From: Coniella vitis
Lineage: Eukaryota > Ascomycota > Sordariomycetes > Diaporthales > Schizoparmaceae
Direction: 5' to 3'
DNA: 64,000 nucleotides
Assembly (NCBI GenBank): GCA_011317545.1
Contig: WUJK01000015.1
Span: 516,396 to 580,395 of the forward strand
Position numbers and translations under genes: made by a program. The notes under the pieces were generated by a model. The model saw only the letters and a program-made list of their open reading frames with translations. It was not told the DNA's origin and did no database searches. Positions 52,305-64,000 of this stretch are shown in pieces. The stretch's first letter is position 1. Every line of letters starts with the position of its first letter.

Positions 52305-54325
52305 TTCGATTAGGATTAGTTTTAATATAACTATATCTTTAATTATATTAAAGGCTTTCTATACCGATTCGCTCTAGTTAAAGGTAGTATCCTTTTTCGT
52401 AAGTTCTATAAATAATATTATAATACTATTATAATTCTTAATAAATTATCGGTAGAAGTTAGTATAGCTTAAGAAGGCTTTAACGTTCTTAATATTCTAA
52501 GGTATAGGCTAGTCCTTAACTACCTATACTTTATCTTTTATCTTTCTATATTTGTATATACCCTAATATAATAGTATATCCGAGATAGTTAACTTCCTAA
52601 GTATTCTAATTATATTTAATAGGTTTTATTAAAATATTATTATTTTAAAAGATCTATAGAATTATTATAATATACTTCTAATATTCTTCGAATATCTTTA
52701 GGTAAATAAGGATATTATCTAGGTAAGCGATTATAAAATAATCGAGATATTTATATAAGATAAAGTTTATTATTTCCTAGAATAATATAGGGGTATTAGT
52801 AAGTTCGAATAGTATAATAAGATATTCGAAATATCTATAGCGTATTTTAAATACTATTTTCTATTCTTCTCCGGGTTTAATACGAATATATATATATCTT
52901 TCGTTAAGGTCGAGGGCTATAAACTATTAGGCTCCTCTAAGTTTATCTCTAAGTTCTTTAAAAAAAAGGTAAGGGGTATTAATTCTTAATAATAATATCG
53001 TTAAGCTATCGATAATTAATATATAATTATAGTTTACCGTTTTTCTTTAGTATAAATAGGATTATATATCCTATTAGGGAATATAAAGGTCTAATATAGC
53101 CTTTTTTAAGGTTTTCGTTAATATATTCTCTAAATACTTTAAGTTTATCCTTATCTAATCTATAAATAGGAAAGAATCTTAGTTATTCTTCTTCCTTAAG
53201 TAGGATCTTATAATTATAAAGGTTATATTCTAATAAGCTATTATCGAGCTTTCCTTAAAATAATTTTATAAACTTTCGATACTCTTTTAATATACCGAAG
53301 AGGTTTCTAAATATATCTTCGTCTTATATAATTACTATTATAAGGAGATATCGTTATATATCCTTAATTTCTTCCTAAACTTACTATAATAATATATCCT
53401 ATTATCTATAGAATCCTATTATATTATATCTTAATCTGCTATATCCCTTATTCCCTTAGATACCGATTATCGTTAAATCCTTCTTTATAAGCTATCGAGG
53501 TTTATTATATCCTTTAATAGCTATTGCTATAGCTCTTCTCGATTTAAAGGTATATATAAATTCGTTTAAGCCCCTATTATTTAAATACCGCTTAAGAAAT
53601 AAATCTAATCCTATATTATTAATTATAATTATTCTATAGGTATCCGCTTTATCCTATAAAATATAACTATTAATCTAATCGATTCGAGGATTTTCCTTTC
53701 TTAACTATAATATATCTAAAATTAGCTTATATTATACGGTATCCGTAATATCGAAGTTTATTAATATTATATATTTATAGATTATAATTAGTAATTAATT
53801 AGATTCTATATCGATAATACCTTAGCTATAAATAATCTTTATACCTTTTATAATACTAAGTTTATAAGGTTCTATCTTCTTCTTCTAAGGTATCTATTCT
53901 CTATTAATAATACTTAAGGATATAAAATTTCTTTATACTTTATTATTAAGGAGTATTATATAGTTTTTGCTATTAATTCGTACTACGATTTTTAAATATT
54001 TATATATCGAGCTATCTATCGTATAAAGGAACTTTATCGTAAATCCTAATCGCTTATTATCCCTTATAAGCGATCCTTACCTTTTAGGTTCTATTATTCT
54101 TATTATACTTCGAGAGCTATTACTTATACTAGGTTCTTAGCTTATTATATTCCGTATTATATATATATTATAGTCTATCGCTATAGATATACTTAGTTTT
54201 CTTCTTCTATATATAGGGTTTATACTCCGGGCTAATTATCCTTAAGGTTATAATAGGTATACGCTTTATCCGCTAGGTATTCTACGTAATCTATACGTTT
54301 ATAAAAGCTATAATATATATTTATT
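52305..54325 (-). pseudogene. E3 pol relic, 5' half (protease, RT)
   Basis: The minus-strand sequence runs from the gag-protease linker (near 54300) through protease and RT to the start of RNase H, where it meets the LTR at 52304. The RT catalytic site reads YLDN (near 52720). Its end abuts, in sequence, the start of the 36569 segment across the duplicated TCGAA. The 5' end is cut off by the LINE. Confidence 0.82.
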
Positions 54326-55601
54326 TTTATTTATTTATTTAATTAACTTAACGCCGGACTAGTTACGCTAGCATACCTCCTAAGGGGTATCTCGGCGGAT
54401 ACTACCTATTATACTACTAAGGAGCGTATATATACCCACCTAATATATATATTCGTAGTATAACCCTAGCCTAAAAGCTGCTCTATAGCGTATTAGCTAT
54501 ATCCTAGAGGCTAAATACTCTAGGGATTAATCTTAGAGCAGAGTTATATAATATTATTAGTATAGCCCGTATAGAGCTACGTTTTTATTAGGTTAGCGTA
54601 TTACCGTATAGTTACTAGATATTAGATACCGGCCGAGACCTATTTCGAAGCTATTCTATATATATACTATATATCGACTATACTAGCAATAACCTTACTA
54701 ATATAGCAGCCTAAGGGCGCTACGCTAGAAAGCCCACTAGCTATTAAGCTGCTAATATAATATAAATATCCTTATAATAGTATAGAATAATAGCCTAAAA
54801 CGTATTAGAGATATACCTTAAGGCGTTTATTATTATTAGTTTATAAAAGTATATATCCTTCTATTAATAATAGCTAGCCTTTTATCTATAGTTATAGATA
54901 ATAGCTGCTATAGCTAATTATACCCCTATTATTAGTAATAATAGGGGTATAACGCTATCTGCTATATATCTCCTACGCTTATTATAGCTTATTTAAATTC
55001 CCTTTTCCTCCTCCCTTCTCCTTCCTCCTTCCTTAATCTATTATATAATAGTATAATAGTATTACTAGCTATCGCCGCCGCTATATTATACTCTCCTCTA
55101 TAATCCTAAGCTTAGTAATTACTATTACTATTACTATAATATCTCCTAAGAAAGGAAGTAAGTATATCTACCTCTCTTAATTAAATACTAGGGCGTATAA
55201 TAATCTACTAACGTTTTAAATTAATATATAGCTAAATACGCTAAAGCGTATTATACCGCGAATACTACTAATACTTATATAGCTAAGAAGCGTATAATAC
55301 TCCTATTAATCTATATAAACTAGCCTAAGCTTTTATAAATACCGTATCTAGCGCTATTATAAAGTAGTATATCCCGCTTATAAGATACCTATATAAATAA
55401 TATAATAAGCGTAGTATATTACGCTATAGTTGAATCCTAGCGTTATTAATTAAATACTATTAATAAGTATATTTACTAATAGAAACTAAAGTTATTAAGA
55501 AGGATACCGCGCTTTTAATATATAGCGTACTCCTATATAGCGCTATAAAGCCGATTACTAATATACTTAATAATAATAATTATATTTATAACGAAGATAA
55601 A

Positions 55602-57420
55602 GGCGATAATGATATCTTATAGAAGGCCCTTAATAATACTATCGAGCTCGAGGATAAGGATAAAGGTAGTACCGAGGCTATTAAGGATAATACTAATAGT
55701 AAAGGTAAGGTAGACTTACTCTAAGATAATTAGGAGTAGGCTAAAAATACTTTTAATAATAAGGAGCCTATTACTAATATATATACTAGAGATAATAACG
55801 CCGAGGAGGACGATAAGGAGGCCTACTAGGATAAGGCTAATAACGATAATAACTATATTATTAGTAGTAATACTAATTATACCTATATAGACGATAATAG
55901 TAATAATAATAATAGTAGTAACGATAACGATATTAATATCGCCTATATTACTACCGCTAGTAGTACTAGTAGTAAACGCCCTACGCTTACCTCTACTCCT
56001 ATTAATACTCCTATTATTAAGAAGTAGTATTCTACCGCTATTATTAGTAGTAATAATACTAGAGCTAGGGCTATTAAGATTATAGCTCCTATTAAAGCTA
56101 ACCCTCCTTATATTACCCGCGCTATTAACGCTATTATTATTACTAATACTTAGCTTATAGCTAAGACTAATAAGAAGAAGATTAATACTATTAAGAATAA
56201 GGGTAAAATTATTACTCCTATTACCCCTATTAAGCGTAAGAAAATATAAAAGGTTAGTAAAGTTACTCTTAATAACCGTTATATTATAACCTAGCGCGAT
56301 ATACCTTACGAGTAATATCTAATCTCGGTAATTACCGGTAAATCGCTTAGCGATTATTAGGATATTAAGGGTAATACCCGCTATTAACGCTATTAGTATA
56401 AGGGCTATACCCCTTTAGCTAACTACCTAATAACCGTTAGCTATTAGCTATATAACGCCCTATAAAAGGGTAAGGATAATACCCCCTATTATATTATTAT
56501 TTATATAATTAAGGAGGCTTATAATAAAGTATTAGTAGAGGGCCTTACCGAGTTATCTAGTAAATCGGAGGAGGAGGTAGAGCCGGTAATATAGCCCTAA
56601 AAGCGCCCCCGCTATATCCTACCCCGCTACTATTAGTAATAATAGTATTAGCTATAATATTAGCCCTAATAATATTAGCGCCTAGCTATTATTATTATTA
56701 TTCTTACTACTAGTATTAATATTACCTATAAGTAGGAATACGCCCCTAATACTATAAGCTTATTATAATTACTCCCCGGCTTAATTACCTTTACCCTAAA
56801 TACTCCCGCCGATCGCTATACCGTACTATACGCCCTTAGTAACGTTATACGCTAGGTAATCGACCGTATATAGTTTAATATACTTTAGCCCTAGATAGCT
56901 TATAATATAGCTATAAACTACCCTAATAGCTAGTAGTATAAGATCCTAATTAGACCTACTTTCCTATAGGGTAGTAGACCGTATTATACCCTTTATATAT
57001 ATAATAGTAAGGGTATTATTTATAAAGAATCTCTATAAACTATTTCTAAGAAGGCAGATTACGCTTAATAATCTATAAATACCCTTTATAAATACGCTTT
57101 ACGGAAGAGGTTATTAGGGCGTATAACTAAGCCCTCCGGCTAATCCTATTACCTCCGCTTAGCTATTATATAATATACCTAATACCGAGGCGAAAGCTTA
57201 CTAGAATAGCCCGCTTTATAATAATAGCTTAGCCCCGGCCGGCTAAACTAATAGTAATATACCTTAAAGTTATTATAACCGGTCCTTATAGCTATAAAGA
57301 GAGCTAGTTATTAATAGCTTAGTAAAAGGGCCGGCTATACTATAGTATAAAAGCCTAGCTCCTAGGCGCTATATTAGCTAGATAAGACCGCCTATTAATA
57401 TATTTACTACCTCTTCTTAA
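55602..57420 (+). pseudogene. Unidentified plus-strand coding relic inside the LINE region
   Basis: One plus-strand frame from 55602 to about 56600 is broken mostly at TAG/TAA that could derive from CAG, CAA or TGG. It encodes an acidic Asn/Asp/Ser-rich segment, a Lys-rich basic segment and RDIPYE-YLISVITGKSLSDY. It continues in a shifted frame to about 57420 (ISKKADYA, YKYALRKRLLGRITKPSGQS). I do not recognise the family. It lies antisense to the LINE, between RNase H and the tail. Confidence 0.4.
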
Positions 57421-57539
57421 AGCTCTTAATTTCCTCTCGATAAAGGGTTTATATACCTAAGGTAATAGGGCTTATTACCTACCTTATTAAGGAGAATATT
57501 ATACCCTTCTTCGTAAGGGTATTTATAAGCTCGTTCTTA

Positions 57540-59880
57540 GCTATACTTATATAGCTAGGGCTTTAGAGGATAATTATTAGCCGGACCTCTATAAGGTATT
57601 ACTCGGAAAAGGCTTAAAAGCTTCGGAAAGCTTATTATAAGGTAATAAATATATTACCCCGTAATCCCTAGATAACCGAGGTATTATCTATATAGATAAA
57701 TACTATTAATAGTATAATTTCTAGCGCTAGCCGTAGCCCTATAAGCGCCCTAACCGCCTTAGTATCGAAAATATATAAGTATTTATAAAATACTCTAACC
57801 GTAATAGTAATAAATACCCTATCCCTTACTATAATATACCTATAGCCTACCTTACGCTTAAATTCCTCCTAAACCTCCGAGCTATCTATATATATTACCG
57901 TATTATCCGGCGGTAGGGTTATATATTATATATTATAGTATATAGCTACCTCCTCCTTAGGGCGACCGATATTAGGGTTTAATATAATATAATTAGGATA
58001 TCGGGGAGGTAATAGGGTCGGTTTAGGTATAATAGGAAAGCTATATATAATATCCGTAAAGCGTATATTAAATACCCTAAGGTTATACCTTATAAGAGTA
58101 TATATCCGCTTATAAAAAGGGTACCCTATATCTAGTAAAGCGTATTATAAGCCGGCCCGGCGAACCGCCGCCCCTAATACGAGCTTAATTATAAGGAAGC
58201 CCGCTTTATAAAAGGCTATTACCGTTTATATTATTTTCTATACCGGTAATACCCCTTTAGGGCCCTTTATTAATAGTTAATCCGCTTTCCCAAGCTATAC
58301 TATAGGTATATAGCCCGGCCGGAACTAGGAGTTTATTATATATATAAGTATCGGGATAAATATTATTATAACCGCTTTATAAAGGGATATTATAAGAGGG
58401 CTATATTATACCTTCCTAAGGCTCTTAAGGTAAGCTATAACCTTTATTATCTTATAAACCCTTTCCTCGATATACCTCCTACTTATAAAACGCTTATTAA
58501 ACTAGAAACCTAGTTAATAGAAGCCTACTACCTTAGAATAGGAGGGTATATTAGTAATAGGCTTAATATATCTACCGCCTATTATAATAGCCGGCTATAC
58601 CGCTTCCTTATACCTTAAGAAGTAAAAGACCTCCGTTTTCTCTGCTACGAATTATATTATATTCCTTAAAGCTTAGTTATTAACGCTTATTATATCCGTT
58701 TCTAGTAATACTATATTTTCCTCTACGCTATTAGATATATAAAGGAAGAGGATAGAAATACCTACTATTACCTTATAGAATAAGCTTCGAGAGGTAGATT
58801 ATATATAATACCGGCGAGAAAGGTAAGCCCTAGGGTATATTATATCTTACCGAGGAGAAACCTATTATCGATTTATTTAAGCGGATTTATACTAGCCGTA
58901 TTATTAGGAAGGAGGTTATTAAACTTAATAATAGGAGTAAGAAGCTAAGGACTTATAGCTATATAATTAATCTATTAGGGAGGATAATATTAAACGCCTC
59001 TTATATATCTCTAATTATTATTATAATAATTTATCCTCGGGAGAGTATTAGCTTAATATTATATATAAATATTATTATAAGGTTTATTATAGAGCGTTTT
59101 AATAGCACTTTATAATATTAGGGGTTAAGGACCCCTTTAATAAGTAAAATCTAGGAGAGCTTATATATAATTAGCTTCTTAAGCCCTTTAGAAAAGGTAG
59201 AAAGGAGAGTAATAAGTTTATAAAACCTAAGGTTATTTATATCTCTCTTACCTAGCTTAAGGTATATTAATACCTTAGCGTAATATTAAGGCAGAGGAAA
59301 GTAACTTATAATAAGGTAATAATTATAAAACTAAATTAAAAGGGGGCTAATATTATCCTAATACTCTTTTAATAAAGATACCGAAGTATTATCTATCCCG
59401 GGAGAGGTAGATTTAACTCGGATAATATACTCCTTTACCTCCTTAAGTATAGCCGAGTAACCCTATTAGAAACGGGCTTTAAAAGTATCCTAGCCTTTAA
59501 ACGGGTCCTTAACTAAGTTATTATCCCTAGAGAACCGCTATAAAATTTTATCTTATAATAAGCTTACTTTCTTAATAGGGTCCTTATATAATATCCTATC
59601 CCTTATATATAACGAAGGAGCTTATAATAATATAGCTAGCTTATATTACCCTATTATCCCGAATATATTTATATCTAAAGCCGCTATATTAATCCTACCC
59701 TATTAGAAAGCTCGCCGATATATTCGAATAGCCTCCTCGAAGGTATTCCTAACTACCTAGAACTCCCTTAAATAAATCCGATAATTATATCGGGCCCTAA
59801 TATACGCCTAATATACCTCCTTTATTCTATCGTCTTATTAAGGGGCTCGGGAATAGGGTTATAGCTACCGCCCTATTACC
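57540..59880 (-). pseudogene. LINE ORF2 relic: reverse transcriptase and RNase H
   Basis: The minus strand reads IKEVYQAYIRARYNYRIYLREF, then the RT start (STSPGIDNTSVSLLKEY...ISPLLIQFYN). The GLPQGSPLSP-like motif at 58844-58804 reads IP-GLPFSPVLYIIYLS with Gln lost, followed by SVEENIVLLETD and AEKTEVFYFLRYKEA. RNase H follows: IYIDSSEV near 57890 (TDGS-like), FDTKAV in the middle, and IYIDNTSVI near 57690. This order and these motifs are those of Tad/I-type LINEs. Stops replace Gln and Trp codons throughout. Confidence 0.8.
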
Positions 59881-59938
59881 TTTAGGGCTTTACTTTAGAG
59901 ATAATCTAAGCAAGTTATCTATTTACAGGGTTGGAAAA

Positions 59939-60137
59939 TTAGTTAGTACTTTTAGTTTTTAGTTAGTTATTAACTAACTAAGGTCTTTTTTAGTTAGTAC
60001 TAACTAACTAAAGAAAAATAAAATACTAACTAAAACTAACTAAATATAAAAAAAGTACTAACTAAAACTAACTAAAAAGAAAATTTCTCTAACTAAAACT
60101 AACTAAGACTAACTAACTTAGTTACTAACTAACTAAA
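59939..60137. repeat. hAT subterminal repeats TTAGTTAGT / ACTAACTAA
   Basis: Within 200 bases of the terminus the 9-mer TTAGTTAGT or its complement, and close variants, occur more than a dozen times in both orientations. Clustered subterminal repeats are typical transposase-binding sites in hAT elements. The density here is striking. Confidence 0.85.
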
Positions 60138-60301
60138 TATACTAAAAGAAAAAGAAATAAAAAATTCTTTTTAATAAAAAAAAGAAAAGTATTAATAAAA
60201 AATAGAAATAAAATAGAATAAAATAAAAGAAAATAGAAGAAAATCTATTTAAAATATATAATAAGTCCTAAACCTATTTACTCTTTATTATTATCTATTT
60301 C

Positions 60302-62690
60302 TTAGTTAATTTCCTCGCTTTCTTCGATAGCCTTTTTAACTTCTTTAATATCTAAAAGATTCCAACTTTTTAATAAAGCTATTTCTTTAATCGTATCCGG
60401 TAATAGCCTATTTCTCGATTTAGTAATAATATTACCCGTAATAGAGAATATTCGTTCGACGGAAGCTGAAGTAGCCGGAATTGCTAAATATCGACGGGCT
60501 AATAGGCTTAAAACCGGATATTTTAAAGTATTAAGTCGCCAGAAATCTAACGGATTAATCTAGAAATAATATATTAATAAAAGTAAATTTTTAATTAAAT
60601 AAAAAGAAATAAATAAAATAATACTTACGTTATTAGGCTCTGTATCTTCTTTTATATAAAAAGATATTTCGTTCGACGACTTTTTAGCTTTAGAAATAAA
60701 GATTTCTTCTTCCGATTCGGAATTATTTTCAATAATATCGTCGTTAATAAAGGGTAACGTATCGCTTTTAAGCCTATTTAATATTAATATTAATAAATAT
60801 AAATCGAAATATAAATAGAAATATAACTTACTTCTTATATTCGTTATTTAAGAATTTAATAGCGTCGTCTTTAATAGTAGAATAATGATATAATAAACCG
60901 TTTAGTTGAAAGTATAAAAGCTTTAAACGAGGGTCGAGAATAATAGAAATAATATATACTTTATAAAGACGTATATTCGAAGAATTAAAACGTCGAGGAA
61001 AGTATTTTTCAAGCTTTAATAATCCGGTTTCGATAGCTCGAATAAAGTCGTTATAATATTGCTTCTAAAATAAATAATTAGTATATAATATTATAAAAGA
61101 AAAAGAAAGAAACTTACGAAATATTCGTTTTCTCGAATCTTTTCTTTAAAAATAAGAATAAGCTTTTCGAGTTTATTATATATCGAATAAATATATAAAA
61201 TACCCCGATTCGAAGTAGTTGAAAATTCGGCTTGGAGTTTAATACTCGGTTTAACGAATATTTCGAAAATTCGATTTAAATCTTCTAAAGCTGTAAATTC
61301 GAATTCCGAAAGAAAAATAGCCTTATAATCGCTATTAGAAGTATTTTTAGCTATATAAACTAAAGCTTCTTTTAGGATTAAAGACGATTTAATCATTTCG
61401 TACGTCGAATTCCAACGAGTAGGGGTATCTAAAAAGTATTAATAAAAAGAATAAAAAAGAAAAGAAAAAAAAGAAATAAAGGAAAATATATACTTACCGA
61501 GAGAAATTCGAGTTTTATTATATTCTTCTGGAATAAGTCCTTCTTTTTTATATTTCTCGATTCCTTCTTTAAATAGCTTCTTATTTTCCGTCGTATATTT
61601 AATAAAAGTAAGAATTCTTCGTAATTTTATCGTAATATCTAAAAAAAGATAGATTAATTAATATATTAATTTAATAAAAATAATATAGAAGGTTTATACT
61701 TACTATTTATATATTCCGTATTATTTTCCGAATCTGAATTAATACTTTCGATATAAGAAAATAATTCTTCTTCCGATTTCGAATTTTGAAGATAATTCGC
61801 TAATATATCGTTTACTATAATATTAATAATATGCGATATACAGCGAATATCGTATTCGAACGGTTTTCCGATAGTTACTAAATAATCTTCGTTATAATAG
61901 TTTATAAACGAATTATTATTCGAAGCGTTATCCCGAGTAAATCTAATAAAAGAATTAATAAATAGCTTTTAAGAAAAAGAAAGAAAGACTTACGATATAA
62001 TATTTCCAAACTCTAAAGAGGGATATTCGCTTAAAATATCTGTAATTTCTGTATAAAGATATAGGCCCGTATGCGAATCGTTAAGAACTTTAAACCCTAT
62101 ATATATATTAATATAAAATATAATAATATAAAGAAAATAAAAAAAGAAAAGAAAGAAAAAGAAAAAAAAGAAAAAAAAAAAAAAAGAAAAAAAAAAACCT
62201 TACTAATAAGCTTATATATAAGCTTAAAATCTGGATTAATATAAGCTATAATAATAGCTAAATATACTGTTTGATTAATAGACGTCCAAGTATCGAAAAT
62301 AATAGAAAATAAACCCTTAGAATTAATATTTTCAAGAAATTGAATATTAATAATTTCTCGGGCATTTTCGTAAGTTTTCGATAGAATTCCTCGGATTTTA
62401 TGCCTATTAATAATAGGCGAAAACCTATAAAATAGATTAGAAAATAGGTTTATATTAAAAGAAATAAATATATACTTACCGATTATAATAACTAAGTAAT
62501 TCTTTAAAAGAAGGTGAATCGAGAATATTAAAAGAAAGGTTATTACTTATAATAAAGTCTAGAATCTTATTATAAGCTTCGTTTTCTTCGAAATCGTTTT
62601 CTCGAGGTCTTTTCTTCGAAATAGGAGTAAAGAATTCGTTAATAGCCGAAGACGATATTTCGTTTTCTAAATATTAAGTTAATATAAATA

Positions 62691-62739
<49 letters not shown>

Positions 62740-63196
62740 TAAATATTTACTTACTTTTAAGTTTTGTTTTTTCTGATTCTTTATTAAAAGCAATTTCTGG
62801 ATGTTTATTCTGATAATGTCGAACGAAATTCGAAGCTTGAAAGCCCTTAATAGGTATAATACGCGAAAAATTACACCTATTTTTATATATATTAGTATAT
62901 ATATATATATAAAGAAATATAGAAAATATTACTTACATCGTACATTGAATATTCATTTGCCGTTCTTTGGAATAATCGATAGGTAATAAAGTACGAATAA
63001 ATAAATTATTAATAAATATATAAATATTCGACTTTTCCGCATCGGGTAAAGCGTAATTCGGATTATTAAATTTCGAATTCTGAAAAGAAATAATCGATTC
63101 TGAATCGGAATTAATATTTTCCGAATTAGCTCGAGTTAAAGGGCCGGCGATAGAAATCGAGGCTTGCGATTCAGGAAGGGAGATAAAAGAATCCAT
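60302..63196 (-). CDS. hAT transposase, intact, 11 exons
   Basis: Minus-strand exons: 63196-62937, 62876-62755, 62666-62480, 62424-62204, 62096-61994, 61942-61704, 61638-61498, 61428-61118, 61064-60832, 60773-60629, 60559-60302. They total 2220 nt, a frame of 739 aa without stops. All ten introns (51-107 nt) end in TAG; nine start GTAAGT and one GTAAGG. BED zinc finger: C85-x2-C88 and H107-x4-H112. Catalytic-type residues: D234 in FDTWTS, D302 in TRDNASNN, C332-x2-H335 in RCISHIIN, and E689 in SASVERIFS. TPTRWNST and LDPRLK motifs and a complete hATC dimerisation domain (655-730) are present. Phase closure across all junctions supports the model. Whether it is expressed or mobile is not shown by the sequence. 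Codon use favours CG-containing and TA-rich codons. Confidence 0.9.
62697..62729. repeat. (TA)n microsatellite in hAT intron 2
   Basis: About 16 TA units lie between donor (62754) and acceptor (62667) of the second transposase intron. No effect on the coding frame. Confidence 0.9.
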
Positions 63197-63480
63197 TTTA
63201 TATAGAATAAAAGGGATAATATAAGGGTTATAAGTAATATATAAAAGTAATAAGCGAATAGATATAAAGATTTATCTAAAGCTTAAAGAAAGAAAGAAGA
63301 AAGATTAAGAATAAACTAAGAAAACGAGAGATATTTATATTTCTTATTCGAAATTCTAGAAGTTTCTATTATATTAATAATATATTATTAATAGAATTTC
63401 TCAGAATTCTATAGAAATTCGGTAGAAATATATAGAAGTTTATAGAAATTCGTTAGAAACCTATAGAATTCTATAGAATT

Positions 63481-63600
63481 CTATTAGTTTCTATTAGTTT
63501 CTATTAATTTCTATTAGTTTCTATTAACTTCTATTAGTTTCTATTAATTTCTATTAGATTCTATTAGGTTCTATTAGATTCTATTAATTTCTATTATAGA
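63481..63600. repeat. 10-bp tandem array (CTATTAGTTT), 12 units
   Basis: Twelve consecutive 10-bp units with small changes at positions 7-9. It lies upstream of the transposase start, inside the hAT element, preceded by degenerate TTCTATAGAATTC-like palindromes (63340-63480). Confidence 0.92.
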
Positions 63601-63628
63601 TATAATATATTTTTATAAGTTTCTTATT

Positions 63629-63866
63629 AAATATAATAGAATTCTAATTAAATATAATAGAATTCTAATTAAATATAATAGAATTCTAATTAAATATAAT
63701 AGAATTCTAATTAAATATAATAGAATTCTAATTAAATATAATAGAATTCTAATTAAATATAATAGAATTCTAATTAAATATAATAGAATTCTAATTAAAT
63801 ATAATAGAATTCTAATTAAATATAATAGAATTCTAATTAAATATAGTAGAATTCTAATTAAATATA
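63629..63866. repeat. 21-bp tandem array, 11 units
   Basis: The unit AATATAATAGAATTCTAATTA recurs with exact 21-bp spacing; GAATTC starts at 63639 and every 21 bases to 63849. All but the last unit are almost identical. The unit contains the palindrome TAGAATTCTA. Confidence 0.93.
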
Positions 63867-63929
63867 AAATAAACCTTTATAAAAATATATTAATAAAATA
63901 TTCTTTAATAAATATTATATAATTAAAAT

Positions 63930-64000
63930 AAATATAATAGAATTCTAATTAAATATAATAGAATTCTAATTAAATATAATAGAATTCTAATTAAATATAA
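63930..64000. repeat. Second block of the 21-bp tandem array, open at window end
   Basis: The same unit restarts after a 60-bp interruption; GAATTC is at 63940, 63961 and 63982. The array probably continues outside the window. Confidence 0.9.

Larger units (their letters stand above)
54326..59925 (-). mobile_element. RIP-mutated LINE (non-LTR retrotransposon), 5' end interrupted by hAT
   Basis: Minus-strand RT and RNase H are readable (separate entry). At its low-coordinate end the minus strand finishes in an (AAAT)n-like tail (about 54323-54350), the expected LINE 3' end, directly abutting the E3 relic. The hAT element inserted at 59926 separates it from its 5' part, so endonuclease and ORF1 are not visible. 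The 3 kb between RNase H and the tail is unusually long and contains a plus-strand frame. Confidence 0.65.
59926..64000 (-). mobile_element. hAT DNA transposon, continues beyond the window
   Basis: It starts CAGGGTTGGAAAATTAG, a typical hAT terminal inverted repeat, after TCTATTTA (59918-59925), a candidate 8-bp target site. The other terminus (expected ...TTTTCCAACCCTG) is not present up to 64000. Inside are subterminal repeats, an intact 11-exon transposase gene on the minus strand, and tandem arrays on the far side. It interrupts the LINE, so it is the younger insertion. Confidence 0.88.

Noticed and set aside
61091..61396. 101-codon frame as a separate gene
   Set aside because: It is exon 8 of the hAT transposase read into its intron; the Met is internal.
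62933..63196. 87-codon frame as a separate small protein
   Set aside because: It is exon 1 of the hAT transposase; a GTAAGT donor sits at its end and the zinc finger continues in exon 2.
63629..64000. Regular 21-bp repeats as a CRISPR-like array
   Set aside because: Units are head-to-tail without spacers, in a eukaryotic transposon.

Overview
The window comes from a filamentous ascomycete (Pezizomycotina, plausibly Sordariomycetes). Evidence: a Spa2 polarity protein with the filamentous-fungal layout, short introns of 51-108 nt with GTAAGT-type donors and CTAAC-like branch sites, a fungal NRPS-like enzyme, and nearly 40 kb of retrotransposon DNA carrying the C-to-T/G-to-A signature of repeat-induced point mutation (RIP).

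The window has two compartments. Bases 1-16,924 have ordinary composition and hold two intact genes: a SPA2/SpaA homologue (3146-6027, three exons) and an NRPS-like gene (8632-12728, four exons). I read the latter as adenylation - carrier protein - carnitine/choline-type acyltransferase. A decayed fragment of an MCT-type MFS transporter (about 7765-8082, minus) lies just upstream. The rest of this compartment is long intergenic DNA, including a 150-bp hairpin-bearing sequence present twice in tandem (14911-15235).

At 16,925 the composition changes abruptly. From there to about 54.3 kb the DNA is a stack of chromodomain-type Ty3/gypsy LTR retrotransposons, mostly copies of one superfamily with variable LTRs. 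Almost all former Q, W, C and R codons are mutated, so no gag-pol frame stays open. Element E1 (16925-24465) is complete: 479-bp LTRs and a 5-bp target duplication ATAAG. A 4.2-kb LTR element (30235-34399, duplication AAAGT) is nested in the integrase of a second gypsy copy. A pair of 462-bp LTRs (36107-36568 and 51843-52304) lies in opposite orientations, yet shares the target duplication TCGAA and splits one gypsy pol sequence. This suggests a large inversion between repeats. The gypsy copies also share a relic antisense ORF between chromodomain and 3' LTR.

From 54.3 to 59.9 kb lies a RIP-mutated LINE on the minus strand, with recognisable reverse transcriptase and RNase H. It is interrupted at 59,926 by an hAT DNA transposon that runs off the window. 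The hAT transposase can be reassembled by hand on the minus strand as 11 exons (63196 down to 60302) giving an uninterrupted 739-aa frame with BED finger, DDE residues and hATC domain. It is the only intact transposase in the repeat block, and its coding sequence is itself poor in the CA/TG dinucleotides that RIP attacks.
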